From the NCBI RefSeq assembly GCF_001512285.1, contig NZ_LNUV01000002.1, positions 143,097 to 207,096 on the forward strand: 64,000 nucleotides of DNA, read 5' to 3'. This stretch comes from Arthrobacter sp. EpRS71. GTDB taxonomy: Bacteria > Actinomycetota > Actinomycetes > Actinomycetales > Micrococcaceae. A program made the position numbers and the translations under genes. The notes beneath the pieces are model-generated. The model worked only from the letters and a program-made list of their open reading frames with translations, ran no database searches and was not told the origin of the DNA. Below are positions 1-11,067 of the stretch, in pieces (the first letter of the stretch is position 1; the number at the start of each line of letters is the position of its first letter).

Positions 1-147
1 GGCATGGCGACGGAGTAGTTCCATTTATCCAAAGACAGATTTCCACACCTTGAGCTGCCCACAACCCGACGGCATTCGATCCCGCCGGCGGCATTCGATG
101 GTCCAGTCCAACCGATTGGTGTGCAGGCTGCTCTCCGGGGCCGCGTC

Positions 148-1260
148 ATGATCATGTACATGCTGATGGCCCTCACGGCGGCCGTTGTGGCGTACGCCGG
201 GACGTGGGGCGCGCGCGTGGTGGGAAACAAGCTTCGGTTGTACCAGCCCATCCGCAGCCGTGACATGCATTCGGCCCTGATCTCCAAACTTGGCGGACTG
301 GGCATCTTTGTGGGCTTTTTCGCCGCTTTGGTGGTGGCAAGCAATTCCTTCTTCGTCAAGGACATCTTCAGGCACAACGATGCGCCATGGGGGATTCTGG
401 CCGGTGCTGTGGTGATCGTCGCTGTGGGGGTCGCGGACGACATCCTCGATATCCGCTGGTGGATCAAGCTGCTGGGCCAAGCCGCAGCTGCCTTCATCGT
501 GGCCATCTGGGGCGTGCGGATGTCAGTTGTGCCCTTCATCCCGGAACCCATCTTCCTTGAGTCCGAAGTCGTCCAGATTGTCCTGACCGCCGGGCTCATT
601 GTCACCACCATGAATGCCGTCAACTTCATTGATGGACTGGACGGGTTGGCAGCCGGCGTCGCCATCATCGGTGGAGGAGCCTTCTTCCTCACGGCGTACT
701 GGGTTCACCGCAACAACCCGTCCACGGACAACTCGGATCTCGCAACACTCCTGATGGCCATCCTTGTGGGCAGTTGCATCGGGTTCCTGCCGCACAACTG
801 GTTCCCGGCCAAGATCTTCATGGGCGACTCCGGGGCCATGCTTATTGGTTTGCTCATGGCTTCCGCCGGTGTGGTGGCAACAGGACAGATCGGATCCGGC
901 CTTTACGACCGCGCCAACGGTATCCCCACCATCGTCCCCATCTTGCTGCCCTTCGCCGTGTTGTCGCTTCCCCTCCTTGATTTGGGGATGGCCGTCGTGC
1001 GCAGGACAGCCCGGGGCCAGTCGCCTTGGTCGGCTGACCGCGGGCACCTCCACCACAAGTTGGTGGACCTCGGATATTCGCACCGCAGCGCCGTCGTCAT
1101 GCTTTACGTCTGGACGTGCATTCTCGCCTTTGGCGGCGTTGCCTTCGCCGTGTTCCCCTGGCAAATCGTGCTCATAGTCCTCATCGTGGCAGCGCTTGTC
1201 ATGGCTGCCGTGACGGCGTGGCCTTACTTCACCCGGAACTCGGCGCGGCCGGGGGAGTAG
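148..1260 (+). CDS. wecA: Undecaprenyl-phosphate sugar-1-phosphate transferase (WecA/TagO/MraY family)
   Basis: Polytopic membrane enzyme that transfers a GlcNAc-1-phosphate-type sugar to undecaprenyl phosphate, the first step for a wall polymer. About 370 aa, the usual family length. Family signatures are visible in order: KLGGLGIF near residue 50, the Mg-binding DDILD, NFIDGLDG, and the NWFPAKIFMGDSGA loop, with about ten hydrophobic segments. I chose the ATG at 148 because a GGGG stretch sits 8 nt upstream; a GTG at 121 would add nine residues and has no ribosome site. It precedes the ATP synthase operon as in mycobacteria (Rv1302). The exact sugar (GlcNAc or another) is inferred from the family, not seen. 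Confidence 0.88.
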   Translation: MIMYMLMALTAAVVAYAGTWGARVVGNKLRLYQPIRSRDMHSALISKLGGLGIFVGFFAALVVASNSFFVKDIFRHNDAPWGILAGAVVIVAVGVADDILDIRWWIKLLGQAAAAFIVAIWGVRMSVVPFIPEPIFLESEVVQIVLTAGLIVTTMNAVNFIDGLDGLAAGVAIIGGGAFFLTAYWVHRNNPSTDNSDLATLLMAILVGSCIGFLPHNWFPAKIFMGDSGAMLIGLLMASAGVVATGQIGSGLYDRANGIPTIVPILLPFAVLSLPLLDLGMAVVRRTARGQSPWSADRGHLHHKLVDLGYSHRSAVVMLYVWTCILAFGGVAFAVFPWQIVLIVLIVAALVMAAVTAWPYFTRNSARPGE

Positions 1261-1297
1261 TTGAGACGGCTGGTTATGGTCACAGTTCTATCTCATG

Positions 1298-1362
1298 TAG
1301 AATTCTTTCTGCGGACAGTCACTCGCCCGTAACCCCACTTTGAGAATATGGCACCTGTGCCA
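1298..1362 (+). promoter_or_regulatory. Possible atp operon promoter region with small palindrome
   Basis: In the 119-bp gap before the first atp-cluster gene, TAGAAT at 1298-1303 resembles a -10 hexamer, without a good -35. A 14-nt palindrome, TGGCAC-CT-GTGCCA, lies at 1349-1362 just before the GAGG ribosome site. Its role as operator or mRNA hairpin is unproven. Confidence 0.3.
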
Positions 1363-1379
1363 CGAGGATTGGTATCCCC

Positions 1380-1871
1380 ATGACATCCAACGCCGAAGCC
1401 GGACGCCCGTCCGGTAAACGTGGTGTTGGATCCGTCGGTAAACCGTCCTCGTTGTGGCTCCGGTTGCTTGTCATCAGCGCAGCTGCAGCCGTAGCGGCCA
1501 CCGCCATCACCTGCGTGATTGCGGCCTTCATGAATGGCGGGCAGGGCGCGCTCTCAGTAGCGTTCGGTGCCGTGCTGGTCATGCTCTTTTTTGGAATCAG
1601 CCTTCTGATCGGTCACCTTGTTGGCCGTAACAATCCCTCCGGCGCAATCGGCCTCTTTGTTGCGACATATTTCATCAAGGTGGTTGGGTTTGCCGTTGTG
1701 CTATTTGTCCTCGGCGCCCCGGAATGGCTCCACGGCCGGTGGTTCCTTATTGGTGCCGTGGTCACGGTTGTCTTCTGGCAAGCCGCCGAAATCTACGCCT
1801 TCAGCAAGGCCCGCCTGCAGATCTACAACGATCCTGATGAGCAGAAAGGTGGCCCGGATGTCTCCGCGTAA
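1380..1871 (+). CDS. Small integral membrane protein at head of ATP synthase operon (AtpI-like)
   Basis: 163 aa with a basic, Ser/Gly-rich N-terminus of about 25 residues, then four hydrophobic helices (roughly 27-50, 60-82, 90-110, 118-138) and a polar C-terminus. It sits where M. tuberculosis has Rv1303, directly before the atp genes, and overlaps the next gene by 14 nt, so it is probably co-transcribed. By position and topology it resembles AtpI/UncI helper proteins that aid c-ring or Mg handling, but no catalytic motif is visible. The start is supported by GAGG about 12 nt upstream. Confidence 0.75.
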   Translation: MTSNAEAGRPSGKRGVGSVGKPSSLWLRLLVISAAAAVAATAITCVIAAFMNGGQGALSVAFGAVLVMLFFGISLLIGHLVGRNNPSGAIGLFVATYFIKVVGFAVVLFVLGAPEWLHGRWFLIGAVVTVVFWQAAEIYAFSKARLQIYNDPDEQKGGPDVSA

Positions 1872-2193
1872 GCGCTATTCACGTCCGGCCGTCGATGCTC
1901 AGCAAGCTGTCAACCGCGGTGAATCTGCAGAAGCCGGAAACGACGGTGGATACAACGCCGGCATTGCCGTCTTCAGCTACATCATTGGCGGGATCATTGT
2001 CTGGAGTTTGATAGGCTGGGGTCTGGATAATCTGTGGGGGACCCGCTGGATTGTGCTCCTTGGCGCTCTGCTGGGAGCCGCAGGAGGGTTCTATCTTTCC
2101 CATATGCACGGCCTCACCAGGCAAAGCTCCTCTTCTGGCGAGAGCAACGCAGACAGCGGTCCGTCCACGGACGGGGACAGTAATGCCAAATAA
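1858..2193 (+). CDS. AtpZ/AtpI-family two-helix membrane protein
   Basis: 111 aa. A polar N-terminus of about 35 residues is followed by two hydrophobic segments (about 37-58 and 65-83) separated by GWGLDNLWGTRW, the pattern of the short AtpZ/AtpI putative F0 assembly family. A Ser/Asp-rich tail ends the protein. The ATG lies inside the end of the preceding gene (14-nt overlap), indicating translational coupling. Likely an accessory factor for ATP synthase assembly or ion homeostasis; the function is inferred from family and place. Confidence 0.72.
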   Translation: MSPRKRYSRPAVDAQQAVNRGESAEAGNDGGYNAGIAVFSYIIGGIIVWSLIGWGLDNLWGTRWIVLLGALLGAAGGFYLSHMHGLTRQSSSSGESNADSGPSTDGDSNAK

Positions 2194-2274
2194 TTTCACA
2201 AGGAATACAGATGCGTCCAACGCGTCCGGATTCCACCCAATGCCCAATGATGGACACAGCAGAGAGGAAACGCG

Positions 2275-3075
2275 TTGATCGCGCTTGCGCTCCCCGCCCA
2301 GGATTCGGGGTCATTCACCCCACCCGGAATCGACGAAATGCACCTGCCGGCAATCCTGCCTTGGGGTGCGCACGATGGCTTCTCCAAGCAGATGTTGCTG
2401 GTGATCCTTTCGGTCGTCATTATCGCTACATTCTTCATCCTCGCTGCACGTAAGCAGCAGCTGGTTCCCGGCAAGCTGCAGTTCGCAGGCGAGATGGCCT
2501 ACGGCTTCGTCCGTAACGGCATCGCCAAGGACATCATCGGCGGCAAGGACTTCATCAAGTACGTGCCGCTGCTGTTCAGCTTGTTCTTCTTCATTCTGGT
2601 GAACAACATCTACGGCGCCATCCCGGTGATCCAGCTTCCGAGCTTCTCGCACGTAGGCGGCGCCTACGTCATGGCCGGCATCGTGTACTTCACCTGGATC
2701 ATCATCGGCATCAAGAAGAACGGCCTGAAGTACTTCAAGCTCGCCACCGTTCCTTCCGGCGTCCCGTGGTACATCCTGCCCATCGTGGTACCGATCGAAA
2801 TCATCTCCAACTTCCTGGTCCGCCCGGTCACGCACAGCCTCCGTCTGTTTGCGACCATGCTGGCCGGTCACTTGATCGTCATGCTCGCCGGTTCCGGCAT
2901 CGAGTTCCTCGTCATGCAGGAGAACGTCCTGCTCAAGGGTGCATCGGTACTGGTCCTGGTAGGTGCTGTAGCCATGTACATGCTCGAAGCACTGATCATG
3001 GCCCTGCAGGCTTACGTGTTCACACTGTTGACCGCGATCTACATCGAAGGCGCCCTGCACGCCGACAGCCACTAG
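2275..3075 (+). CDS. atpB: ATP synthase F0 subunit a
   Basis: 266-aa stator subunit forming the proton half-channels. The essential arginine is visible in SLRLFATMLAGH (Arg190, equivalent to E. coli aArg210). Five to six membrane helices follow a 38-residue periplasmic N-terminus. The start is TTG at 2275, supported by AGAGGAAA a few bases upstream and by the family-typical beginning MIALALPAQ. First structural gene of the complete F1Fo operon. Confidence 0.95.
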   Translation: MIALALPAQDSGSFTPPGIDEMHLPAILPWGAHDGFSKQMLLVILSVVIIATFFILAARKQQLVPGKLQFAGEMAYGFVRNGIAKDIIGGKDFIKYVPLLFSLFFFILVNNIYGAIPVIQLPSFSHVGGAYVMAGIVYFTWIIIGIKKNGLKYFKLATVPSGVPWYILPIVVPIEIISNFLVRPVTHSLRLFATMLAGHLIVMLAGSGIEFLVMQENVLLKGASVLVLVGAVAMYMLEALIMALQAYVFTLLTAIYIEGALHADSH

Positions 3076-3121
3076 GCTCCCAAAAACTTCCCCTCGCGGG
3101 GATGAAGCAACCCAAACAACC

Positions 3122-3155
3122 TGCCGCACGGGCGGCATCTTGAAAGGAAGAAAAA
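3122..3155 (+). promoter_or_regulatory. Intercistronic hairpin and strong ribosome site before atpE
   Basis: The atpB-atpE gap contains a 6-bp stem (TGCCGC-ACGG-GCGGCA, 3122-3137) followed by AAAGGAAGAAAAA directly before the atpE ATG. An A-rich, strong initiation region fits the need for many c subunits per complex, as known for E. coli atpE; the parallel here is inference. Confidence 0.45.
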
Positions 3156-3374
3156 ATGGAAGGCACCATCAACGGCTCCCTCAACCTCATCGGCTACGGT
3201 CTCTCGGCCATCGGCGGTGGTATCGGTGTGGGTCTCGTGTTCGCCGCGTACATCAACGGTGTTGCACGTCAGCCGGAAGCTCAGCGTGTGCTGCAGCCGA
3301 TCGCGTTCCTTGGTCTGGCACTGACTGAAGCTCTCGCCATCCTCGGCCTGGTCTTCGCTTTCGTTCTTTCCTAG
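3156..3374 (+). CDS. atpE: ATP synthase F0 subunit c
   Basis: 72-aa hairpin of two membrane helices forming the rotor ring. The Gly-rich first helix (GGGIGVG, 20-26), the polar loop with R38-Q39-P40, and the proton-carrying glutamate Glu58 in LTEALAI are all visible. Glu rather than Asp at this place is typical. No sodium-binding signature is evident, so it is presumably a proton-translocating ring. Confidence 0.96.
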   Translation: MEGTINGSLNLIGYGLSAIGGGIGVGLVFAAYINGVARQPEAQRVLQPIAFLGLALTEALAILGLVFAFVLS

Positions 3375-3424
3375 TCCTTAGAACCAAGCGAATCCCAAGC
3401 ACGAGTAGATAGGACGGGTGAAAT

Positions 3425-3982
3425 ATGAATCAGCTGATCATCTCAGCCGCCACTGAAGGCGCTGCGGAGGCTAATCCGCTCGTTCCCAACGTCTGGGAAA
3501 TGGGCGTAGTCCTCGTAGGCTTTGCGGTCCTCATGTACATCGTGGTCAAGTTTGTTGTCCCGATGTTCGAGAAGACCTTCGCAGAGCGCGCCGAAGCAAT
3601 CGAAGGTGGCATTGCAAAGGCCGAAGCGGCCCAGGCGGAAGCTTCTGCAGCTCTTGAAGAGTACAAGCAGCAGCTCACCGATGCCCGTGCCGAAGCCAAC
3701 CGCATCCGCGAAGAAGCACGCGCCGAGGGCGCACAGATCCTCGCGGACCTGAAGGCAAAGGCTGCAGCAGAGTCTGCACGCATCACCGAGCAGGCACACG
3801 CTGCCATCGAATCGGAGCGCCAGGCAGCTGTTGTCTCGCTTCGTTCCGAGGTTGGCACTTTGGCTACCACGTTGGCAGGCCGCATCGTCGGGGAAGCACT
3901 CACCGACGACCAGCGCTCCGCACGCGTAGTGGACCGTTTCCTGGCAGATCTGGAGACCCAGAGCGCAGGTGCAGCTAAGTAA
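3425..3982 (+). CDS. atpF: ATP synthase F0 subunit b
   Basis: 185 aa. One membrane helix (about residues 28-47) follows a short outer N-terminus. The rest is a long Ala/Glu/Lys-rich amphipathic coiled coil from about residue 55 to 160, the peripheral stalk. GGGTGAAAT before the ATG supplies the ribosome site. The stop overlaps the atpH start in TAATG. The b subunit is not fused to delta, unlike the second b copy of mycobacteria. Confidence 0.95.
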   Translation: MNQLIISAATEGAAEANPLVPNVWEMGVVLVGFAVLMYIVVKFVVPMFEKTFAERAEAIEGGIAKAEAAQAEASAALEEYKQQLTDARAEANRIREEARAEGAQILADLKAKAAAESARITEQAHAAIESERQAAVVSLRSEVGTLATTLAGRIVGEALTDDQRSARVVDRFLADLETQSAGAAK

Positions 3983-4809
3983 TGGCAGGTATATCGAGCG
4001 AATCGCTGACCACAGCGCTGGCGCAGTTGGAAGCCAAGCTTCCCTTCGCCTCGCTGCAGTTGGCTAAGGACCTCTTCGGAATCCTGGGAACGGTGGACAG
4101 CTCGGCTGGCTTGCGCCGCGCCCTGACTGACCCGTCCCGTTCCGGTGACGAGAAGTCGGCGCTGGTCAAGCAGCTGGTTGGCGGAAAAGTCTCCGCTGAT
4201 GCTGCTGAAATTGCAGGCGGATTGGCCAGCTCGCGCTGGGCATCGGCACGCGATATCGGCGATGCACTCGAGACGCTTGCCGCCACGGTTGTCATTGCCG
4301 TAGCTGAAAACAAGTCGGCCGTTTCTGCCTCCGGTATCACGGGGCTGGAAGAGCTGGAAAACGATCTGTTTGCCTTCAACCAGACCGTCGCCTCCAGCCA
4401 CGAAGTACAACGTGCTCTGTCTGAGCCGCAGGCATCTCCCGCGGCGAAGATTGCACTGGCTGAGAAACTTGTTCCTGGCATCAGCGAGGAAGCAAAAGTT
4501 CTCATCAGCCAGGCAGTTACGCAGCCGCGCGGTGTCAAGCCGAGCAAGCTCGTCGATTCATTCGCCAAGCTTGCAGCCAAGCGTCAGCAGCGCTGGATTG
4601 CAACTGTCAGCGTTACCCGTCCGTTGACGGAAACGCAGGCCAGTCGTCTGCAGGCCGGGCTGGATGCCCTGTACGGCCGCGAACTGAAGGTCAACGTCAA
4701 TGTTGACCCCGCACTGATCGGTGGAATCCGGGTCCAGGTGGGTGACGAAGTGCTTGACGCTTCGGTTATCGCCCGTCTGACTGAGCTCCGCCGCCAGCTC
4801 GCTGGCTAG
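3982..4809 (+). CDS. atpH: ATP synthase F1 subunit delta
   Basis: 275 aa, longer than the about 180 aa of E. coli delta but usual for this actinobacterial group. It links F1 to the b stalk. The C-terminal part carries the typical segment VTRPLTETQ followed by a beta-strand region ending in GGIRVQVGDEVLDASV. Starts in the TAATG overlap with atpF, so the two are translationally coupled. Confidence 0.94.
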   Translation: MAGISSESLTTALAQLEAKLPFASLQLAKDLFGILGTVDSSAGLRRALTDPSRSGDEKSALVKQLVGGKVSADAAEIAGGLASSRWASARDIGDALETLAATVVIAVAENKSAVSASGITGLEELENDLFAFNQTVASSHEVQRALSEPQASPAAKIALAEKLVPGISEEAKVLISQAVTQPRGVKPSKLVDSFAKLAAKRQQRWIATVSVTRPLTETQASRLQAGLDALYGRELKVNVNVDPALIGGIRVQVGDEVLDASVIARLTELRRQLAG

Positions 4810-4894
4810 CGAAGACAAAGCACAACTTAACTGATATAAAACCCGGTCATCGTGAGCAACGATGATCACGAAAACAGGAGAGCAGGGACTGCAG

Positions 4895-6532
4895 ATGGCC
4901 GAATTGACCATCAACGCCGACGACGTCCGTAATGCGTTGAACGAGTTCGCGGCGTCCTACGAACCCGGTAACGCAGAGCGCGTAGAGGTTGGTCGTGTGA
5001 CCACCGCAAGTGACGGCATCGCCCGTGTTGAGGGTCTTCCCTCGGTCATGGCGAACGAGCTGCTTCGCTTCGAAGATGGCACGCTGGGCCTGGCCCAGAA
5101 CCTTGACGTCCGCGAGATCGGTGTCATTATCCTCGGTGACTTCACCGGTATTGAAGAAGGCCAGGAAGTTCACCGTACCGGTGAGATCCTGTCCGTTCCG
5201 GTTGGCGACGCCTTCCTGGGACGCGTTGTTGACCCCTTGGGCCAGCCCATCGATGATCTCGGCGAGATCAAGGCTGAAGCCACCCGTGCACTGGAACTTC
5301 AGGCCCCGGGCGTTACCGAACGCAAGTCGGTTCACGAACCGATGCAGACCGGTCTCAAGGCTATCGACGCCATGATCCCGATCGGCCGCGGTCAGCGTCA
5401 GCTGATCATTGGTGACCGCCAGACCGGCAAGACTGCCATCGCTGTGGACACCATCATCAACCAGAAGGCCAACTGGGCTTCGGGAGATGTCACCAAGCAG
5501 GTTCGTTGCGTCTACGTTGGTGTTGGCCAGAAGGCTTCCACCATCGCGGCCGTCCGTCAGACCCTCGAGGACCACGGCGCACTGGAGTACACCACCATCG
5601 TGGCGTCTCCGGCATCTGACCCCGCTGGCTTCAAGTACTTGGCACCGTATGCAGGTTCGGCCATCGGCCAGCACTGGATGTACGGCGGCAAGCACGTTCT
5701 GGTGATCTTCGATGACCTGTCCAAGCAGGCCGAAGCCTACCGCGCCGTATCACTGCTGCTGCGTCGTCCGCCGGGACGCGAAGCATACCCGGGTGACGTT
5801 TTCTACTTGCACTCCCGCCTGCTGGAGCGTTGTGCCAAGCTCTCCGACGAGCTCGGTGCGGGTTCGATGACCGGTCTTCCGATCGTCGAAACCAAGGCAA
5901 ACGACGTTTCCGCTTACATTCCGACCAATGTGATCTCCATTACCGATGGTCAGATCTTCCTCCAGTCGGACCTCTTCAACGCCAACCAGCGTCCTGCTGT
6001 TGACGTTGGTGTGTCCGTCTCCCGCGTGGGTGGCGCTGCACAGGTCAAGTCCATGAAGAAGGTCTCCGGTACCTTGAAGCTGGACTTGGCTCAGTACCGC
6101 GACATGCAGGCATTCGCCATGTTCGCCTCTGACCTGGATGCTGCATCCCGTCAGCAGCTGACCCGTGGTGCACGCCTGATGGAACTGCTGAAGCAGGGCC
6201 AGTACTCACCGTTCCCTGTTGAGAACCAGGTTGTTTCCATCTGGGCCGGCACCAACGGTTACTTGGATGACGTTCCGGTTGAGGACATCAGCCGCTTCGA
6301 GTCCGAGTTCCTGGAGCACCTCACGCACAAGTCCTCCATCCTGACCACGCTGGCTCAGACCAACGTCCTGGATGACGACACCGCTGCAGCCTTGAAGGAA
6401 GCCATTGTTTCCTTCAAGAAGGGCTTCTTCGGCGAGGGCGACAACCACTTGGTTGGCGCTGGCCACGAGGAGCACGCAGCGATCTCCGGCGGCGACGTCG
6501 ACCAGGAAAAGATCGTCAAGCAGAAGCGCTAG
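4895..6532 (+). CDS. atpA: ATP synthase F1 subunit alpha
   Basis: 545 aa, the non-catalytic nucleotide-binding subunit of the F1 hexamer. The Walker A motif GDRQTGKT is at 173-180, followed by the Walker B strand VLVIFDD and the alpha signature [14 protein letters not shown] prefer the ATG at 4895, preceded by GGAG and CAGGG, giving the family start [13 protein letters not shown]; an in-frame ATG at 4862 would add 11 atypical residues. A 7-bp inverted repeat (TCATCGT/ACGATGA, 4847-4865) lies in the leader between atpH and atpA. Confidence 0.97.
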   Translation: MAELTINADDVRNALNEFAASYEPGNAERVEVGRVTTASDGIARVEGLPSVMANELLRFEDGTLGLAQNLDVREIGVIILGDFTGIEEGQEVHRTGEILSVPVGDAFLGRVVDPLGQPIDDLGEIKAEATRALELQAPGVTERKSVHEPMQTGLKAIDAMIPIGRGQRQLIIGDRQTGKTAIAVDTIINQKANWASGDVTKQVRCVYVGVGQKASTIAAVRQTLEDHGALEYTTIVASPASDPAGFKYLAPYAGSAIGQHWMYGGKHVLVIFDDLSKQAEAYRAVSLLLRRPPGREAYPGDVFYLHSRLLERCAKLSDELGAGSMTGLPIVETKANDVSAYIPTNVISITDGQIFLQSDLFNANQRPAVDVGVSVSRVGGAAQVKSMKKVSGTLKLDLAQYRDMQAFAMFASDLDAASRQQLTRGARLMELLKQGQYSPFPVENQVVSIWAGTNGYLDDVPVEDISRFESEFLEHLTHKSSILTTLAQTNVLDDDTAAALKEAIVSFKKGFFGEGDNHLVGAGHEEHAAISGGDVDQEKIVKQKR

Positions 6533-6544
6533 TTCCGATCACCT

Positions 6545-6578
6545 GCTCTGCCGGGGTCCGAAAGGGCCCCGGCAGGGC
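6545..6578 (+). promoter_or_regulatory. Intercistronic GAAA-tetraloop hairpin between atpA and atpG
   Basis: A stem of about 15 bp (two G-U pairs) closes a GAAA tetraloop at 6560-6563, inside the 76-nt atpA-atpG gap. No run of T follows, so it does not look like a full terminator. A stability or processing element that tunes subunit ratios is more likely. The pairing is seen directly; the role is inference. Confidence 0.55.
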
Positions 6579-6608
6579 AGCACATCGGGAACTTAGGAAA
6601 GGATAAGT

Positions 6609-7499
6609 ATGGGAGCCCAGATTCGGGTCTACCGTCAGAAGATCAGCTCGACGACGTCGATGCGCAAGATCTTCAAGGCGATGGAACTGATCGCTACCTC
6701 GCGCATCGGTAAGGCCCGCGCCCGCGTAGCAGCTTCACTGCCTTACGCGAACGCGATTACCCGCGCCGTTTCTGCTGTCGCAACTCAGAGCGAAATCGAC
6801 CACCCGCTGACCACCGAGCCGGAGCAGATCCGCCGCGCCGCAGTCCTGATCATTACATCGGACCGTGGCCTTGCAGGATCTTACTCCGCGAGCGTGCTCA
6901 AGCAGGCTGAAGGTCTCACCGAGCTTCTTCACGCAGAAGGCAAGGAAGTCAAGGCGTACCTGGTTGGCCGCAAGGCGCAGGCGTACTTCGATTTCCGCAA
7001 CCGGTCCTACGCCCGCGTATGGACTGGTGGCACGGACGCACCGGAATTCGAAACCGCGCAGGAAGTCGGAGCTGCACTTCTTGAAGACTTCTCCAATGAC
7101 TTCGAAGAGGGCGGCGTGGACGAAATCCACGTTGTTTACACCCGCTTCAAGTCCATGGTGACGCAGGAGCCCACGGTTATCCGTTTGCTCCCGCTGGAGG
7201 TCGTCGAAGAGGAAGCAGCCTCGGAATCCGAGCTGTTGCCGTTGTACGAGTTTGAACCGGAAACAGAGCAGGTGCTCGACGCACTGCTTCCGCGTTACAT
7301 CGAGTCCCGCATCTTCGCAGCCATGCTGCAGGCAGCAGCTTCCGAGCTCGCAGCCCGCCAGCGCGCTATGAAGTCGGCCGGTGACAACGCTACCGATTTG
7401 ATCAAGAAGTACACGCGCCTTCGCAACACGGCCCGCCAGGCCGAGATTACGCAGGAGCTTTCCGAAATCGTGGCCGGCGCAGACGCCCTCGCGTCTTAG
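6609..7499 (+). CDS. atpG: ATP synthase F1 subunit gamma
   Basis: 296-aa central rotor shaft. The N-terminal helix begins [14 protein letters not shown] and is followed by [18 protein letters not shown], the family signature. The C-terminal helix ends in [33 protein letters not shown] upstream provides the ribosome site. Length and ends match the family, so no truncation. Confidence 0.96.
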   Translation: MGAQIRVYRQKISSTTSMRKIFKAMELIATSRIGKARARVAASLPYANAITRAVSAVATQSEIDHPLTTEPEQIRRAAVLIITSDRGLAGSYSASVLKQAEGLTELLHAEGKEVKAYLVGRKAQAYFDFRNRSYARVWTGGTDAPEFETAQEVGAALLEDFSNDFEEGGVDEIHVVYTRFKSMVTQEPTVIRLLPLEVVEEEAASESELLPLYEFEPETEQVLDALLPRYIESRIFAAMLQAAASELAARQRAMKSAGDNATDLIKKYTRLRNTARQAEITQELSEIVAGADALAS

Positions 7500-9035
<1,536 letters not shown>

Positions 9036-9036
9036 T

Positions 9037-9321
9037 ATGGCTGAGCTCGAGGTTGAGATTGTCGCAGCGGACCACTTTGTGTGGTCCGGTGCGGCCAAGA
9101 TGGTGAAGGCCCGCACCAGTGATGGTGAAATCGGAATCCTGCCGGGCCACGCGCCCCTTCTGGCCATCATGGCCGCGGGTGAGCTGGCAATCCAGCCGGT
9201 ATCCGGTGATCGCATTGCAGTGGTTGTTGACGGCGGTTTCTTCTCCGTCGACAACGATCGCGTGGTGATTGTTGCTGACAACGCCAAATTGGGCGAAGCG
9301 GCTACAGCGGGGACCCGATAG
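9037..9321 (+). CDS. atpC: ATP synthase F1 subunit epsilon
   Basis: 94 aa, starting 1 nt after the atpD stop. The beta-sandwich features are visible (GEIGILPGHAPLLA near 29-42, VVDGGFFSV near 67). It is short and lacks most of the C-terminal helical hairpin that carries inhibitory function in E. coli, as is usual in actinobacteria. Last subunit gene of the operon. Confidence 0.94.
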   Translation: MAELEVEIVAADHFVWSGAAKMVKARTSDGEIGILPGHAPLLAIMAAGELAIQPVSGDRIAVVVDGGFFSVDNDRVVIVADNAKLGEAATAGTR

Positions 9322-9331
9322 CACGACCTTG

Positions 9332-9763
9332 ATGGACGATTCCCTTATTCCGTTCATCGCCTTGGCAACAGCGTTTACGTTGCTGATCATTTCACTGTGC
9401 CTTTTCGGGGTGCGTCGCTTCAATCTGCGGCGCGCCCTGGGCACGGTCGACGCCTCCATTTGCATGGCTGGAAACAGCTGGCAGATGGGGGTTTGTCGTT
9501 ATCAGGACAACGAGCTCGAGTGGTTCCGCCTGATGTCTCTGAGCGTCATTCCCAAGCACAAGTTCACGCGCAGTTCCCTTGAATTGCTGGGACGCCGCCA
9601 GCCCACGGAAGATGAGCTCGTACGGATTCAGCCTGGCGTCGTGGTGGTTGAACTGCAGTATGAAGGCAAGAAGTTCATGCTCGCCATGAACTTTGATGCC
9701 TACGCTGGTTTGTCGTCCTGGCTTGAAGCAGGGCCGGTCATCGGCGTCGGAACCTGGCGTTAG
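9332..9763 (+). CDS. DUF2550 membrane-anchored protein
   Basis: 143 aa with one N-terminal membrane helix (about 7-25) and a soluble domain of about 115 residues containing MAGNSWQMGVCRY. DUF2550 proteins follow atpC in many actinobacteria (Rv1312 in M. tuberculosis); the function is unknown. ATG at 9332, 10 nt after atpC, suggests co-transcription with the ATP synthase operon. Confidence 0.82.
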   Translation: MDDSLIPFIALATAFTLLIISLCLFGVRRFNLRRALGTVDASICMAGNSWQMGVCRYQDNELEWFRLMSLSVIPKHKFTRSSLELLGRRQPTEDELVRIQPGVVVVELQYEGKKFMLAMNFDAYAGLSSWLEAGPVIGVGTWR

Positions 9764-9768
9764 GCGCC

Positions 9769-11067
9769 ATGGATTTTCTTTCGGACGTCAGCCTCGTTGA
9801 TGGGCCGTTCCTCTGGTTCAGCATCGTCTGTGGAGCGGCCGGCGGAGCCTACCTCCTATGGCGGCGACGACGTTCCTGGCTGCTGCTCGTCCCCGCCAGC
9901 TTGCTGGTGGCGATAGGTGTAGTGGCGCTGGTTCATTGGATCCTTGTGGATCTGATGGCCACCTTCTCGGAGAACCTGCCGTTTCAGACTGTCGCCTGGG
10001 CGGTCCCGGCTGTGGCCGCCCTTTTCCTGTGCGTTGCACGGTTCCCCCGAAATTCCTGGCGCGGACGTTCGTTCAGCGTAGCGGCGATGCTGGGCGTTCT
10101 GCTGTTGAGCGTGGTCCAGATAAATCTCTACTTCGGGCTGAACAACACGGTCTCGGACCTGCTGGGCACTGCGGTGGCGCGCATACAACCCCTCGAATCA
10201 AGCCTCAAACGCACTCCGGATGCAAAGCCCGGCCCTGCCCTGTCAGCATGGAAGGCCCCGGAGTCCATGCCCCGAAGCGGCATTCTGCGCAAAGCTGACA
10301 TTCCCGGTACGGCGTCCGGCTTCGACGCACGCGAGGCATACGTCTACTTGCCGCCCGCCTATCAGACGGCAGAGCGTCCCAACTTGCCCGTGCTTGTCCT
10401 CTTCGCCGGCCAACCAGGCGGTCCTGCGGACTGGCTGACTGGTGGCCAGCTCCGTTCCCTGCTGGACCAGTTCGCCGAAACGCACCAGGGGATCGCCCCT
10501 GTCACAGTAGTTGTGGATCCCAATGGCTCAGCCAATGCCAACACCATGTGTATGGACAGCAAGATAGCTTCCGTGGATACCTATCTTTCGAAGGATGTAC
10601 CAGCCTGGATCACGGAGACGCTGAATGTCTCGAGTGATCACAAGCAGTGGGCCGTAGGCGGCTTCTCCTTTGGCGGCACCTGCGCCATGCAGATGGGGAC
10701 CTCCCACCCGGACCTGTTCGCGTCTATTCTTCCCTTCGCCGCCGAGAGGGAACCAGCCCTGGCCAAAGACAGAAGCAAGACGATATCGGACTCGTTTGAT
10801 GGTGATGTTGAGGCTTTCGAGTCCAGGACGCCCTTGGTGCTGATGCAACAACGCGATTTTTCTGGAAGTGGCGTGTATCTGGTTTCAGGTGAGGCCGATC
10901 ATGAGTTCACTGACTACATGCATGAACTCGCTGACGCTGCAAGAAACGCCGGCTTTGAAACCGAGGAACATTCCATTCCTCAGGCCGGGCATTCGTGGGA
11001 CGCAGTGATACGTGGCATGCCCGGGGGACTGGACTTCCTGGCCGCCCGCTGGGAGTTGCCGCGGTGA
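9769..11067 (+). CDS. Membrane-anchored esterase (esterase D / antigen 85-like fold)
   Basis: 432 aa. Four hydrophobic segments fill residues 15-31, 37-60, 75-90 and 104-123, then an alpha/beta-hydrolase domain runs from about 165 to the end. The nucleophile elbow is GGFSFGG (Ser300), GEADHEF supplies a probable acid residue, and AGHSWD the catalytic histidine near 412. The topology would place the esterase outside the membrane. It overlaps the next gene by 4 nt. Pairing of an esterase with an aminoacyl-phosphatidylglycerol synthase is known from Pseudomonas (PA0919 next to the alanyl-PG synthase), so an aminoacyl-lipid hydrolase is a reasonable guess; other lipid or mycolate-like esters cannot be excluded. 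Confidence 0.72.
   Translation: MDFLSDVSLVDGPFLWFSIVCGAAGGAYLLWRRRRSWLLLVPASLLVAIGVVALVHWILVDLMATFSENLPFQTVAWAVPAVAALFLCVARFPRNSWRGRSFSVAAMLGVLLLSVVQINLYFGLNNTVSDLLGTAVARIQPLESSLKRTPDAKPGPALSAWKAPESMPRSGILRKADIPGTASGFDAREAYVYLPPAYQTAERPNLPVLVLFAGQPGGPADWLTGGQLRSLLDQFAETHQGIAPVTVVVDPNGSANANTMCMDSKIASVDTYLSKDVPAWITETLNVSSDHKQWAVGGFSFGGTCAMQMGTSHPDLFASILPFAAEREPALAKDRSKTISDSFDGDVEAFESRTPLVLMQQRDFSGSGVYLVSGEADHEFTDYMHELADAARNAGFETEEHSIPQAGHSWDAVIRGMPGGLDFLAARWELPR

Noticed and set aside
1..18. Possible last codons of an upstream gene (ending TAG at 16-18)
   Set aside because: Only five codons are visible; a tsaC-like gene is expected by synteny but cannot be shown.
3430..4410. Minus-strand open frame opposite atpF-atpH
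   Set aside because: Ser/Ala/Arg-rich shadow of two certain genes.
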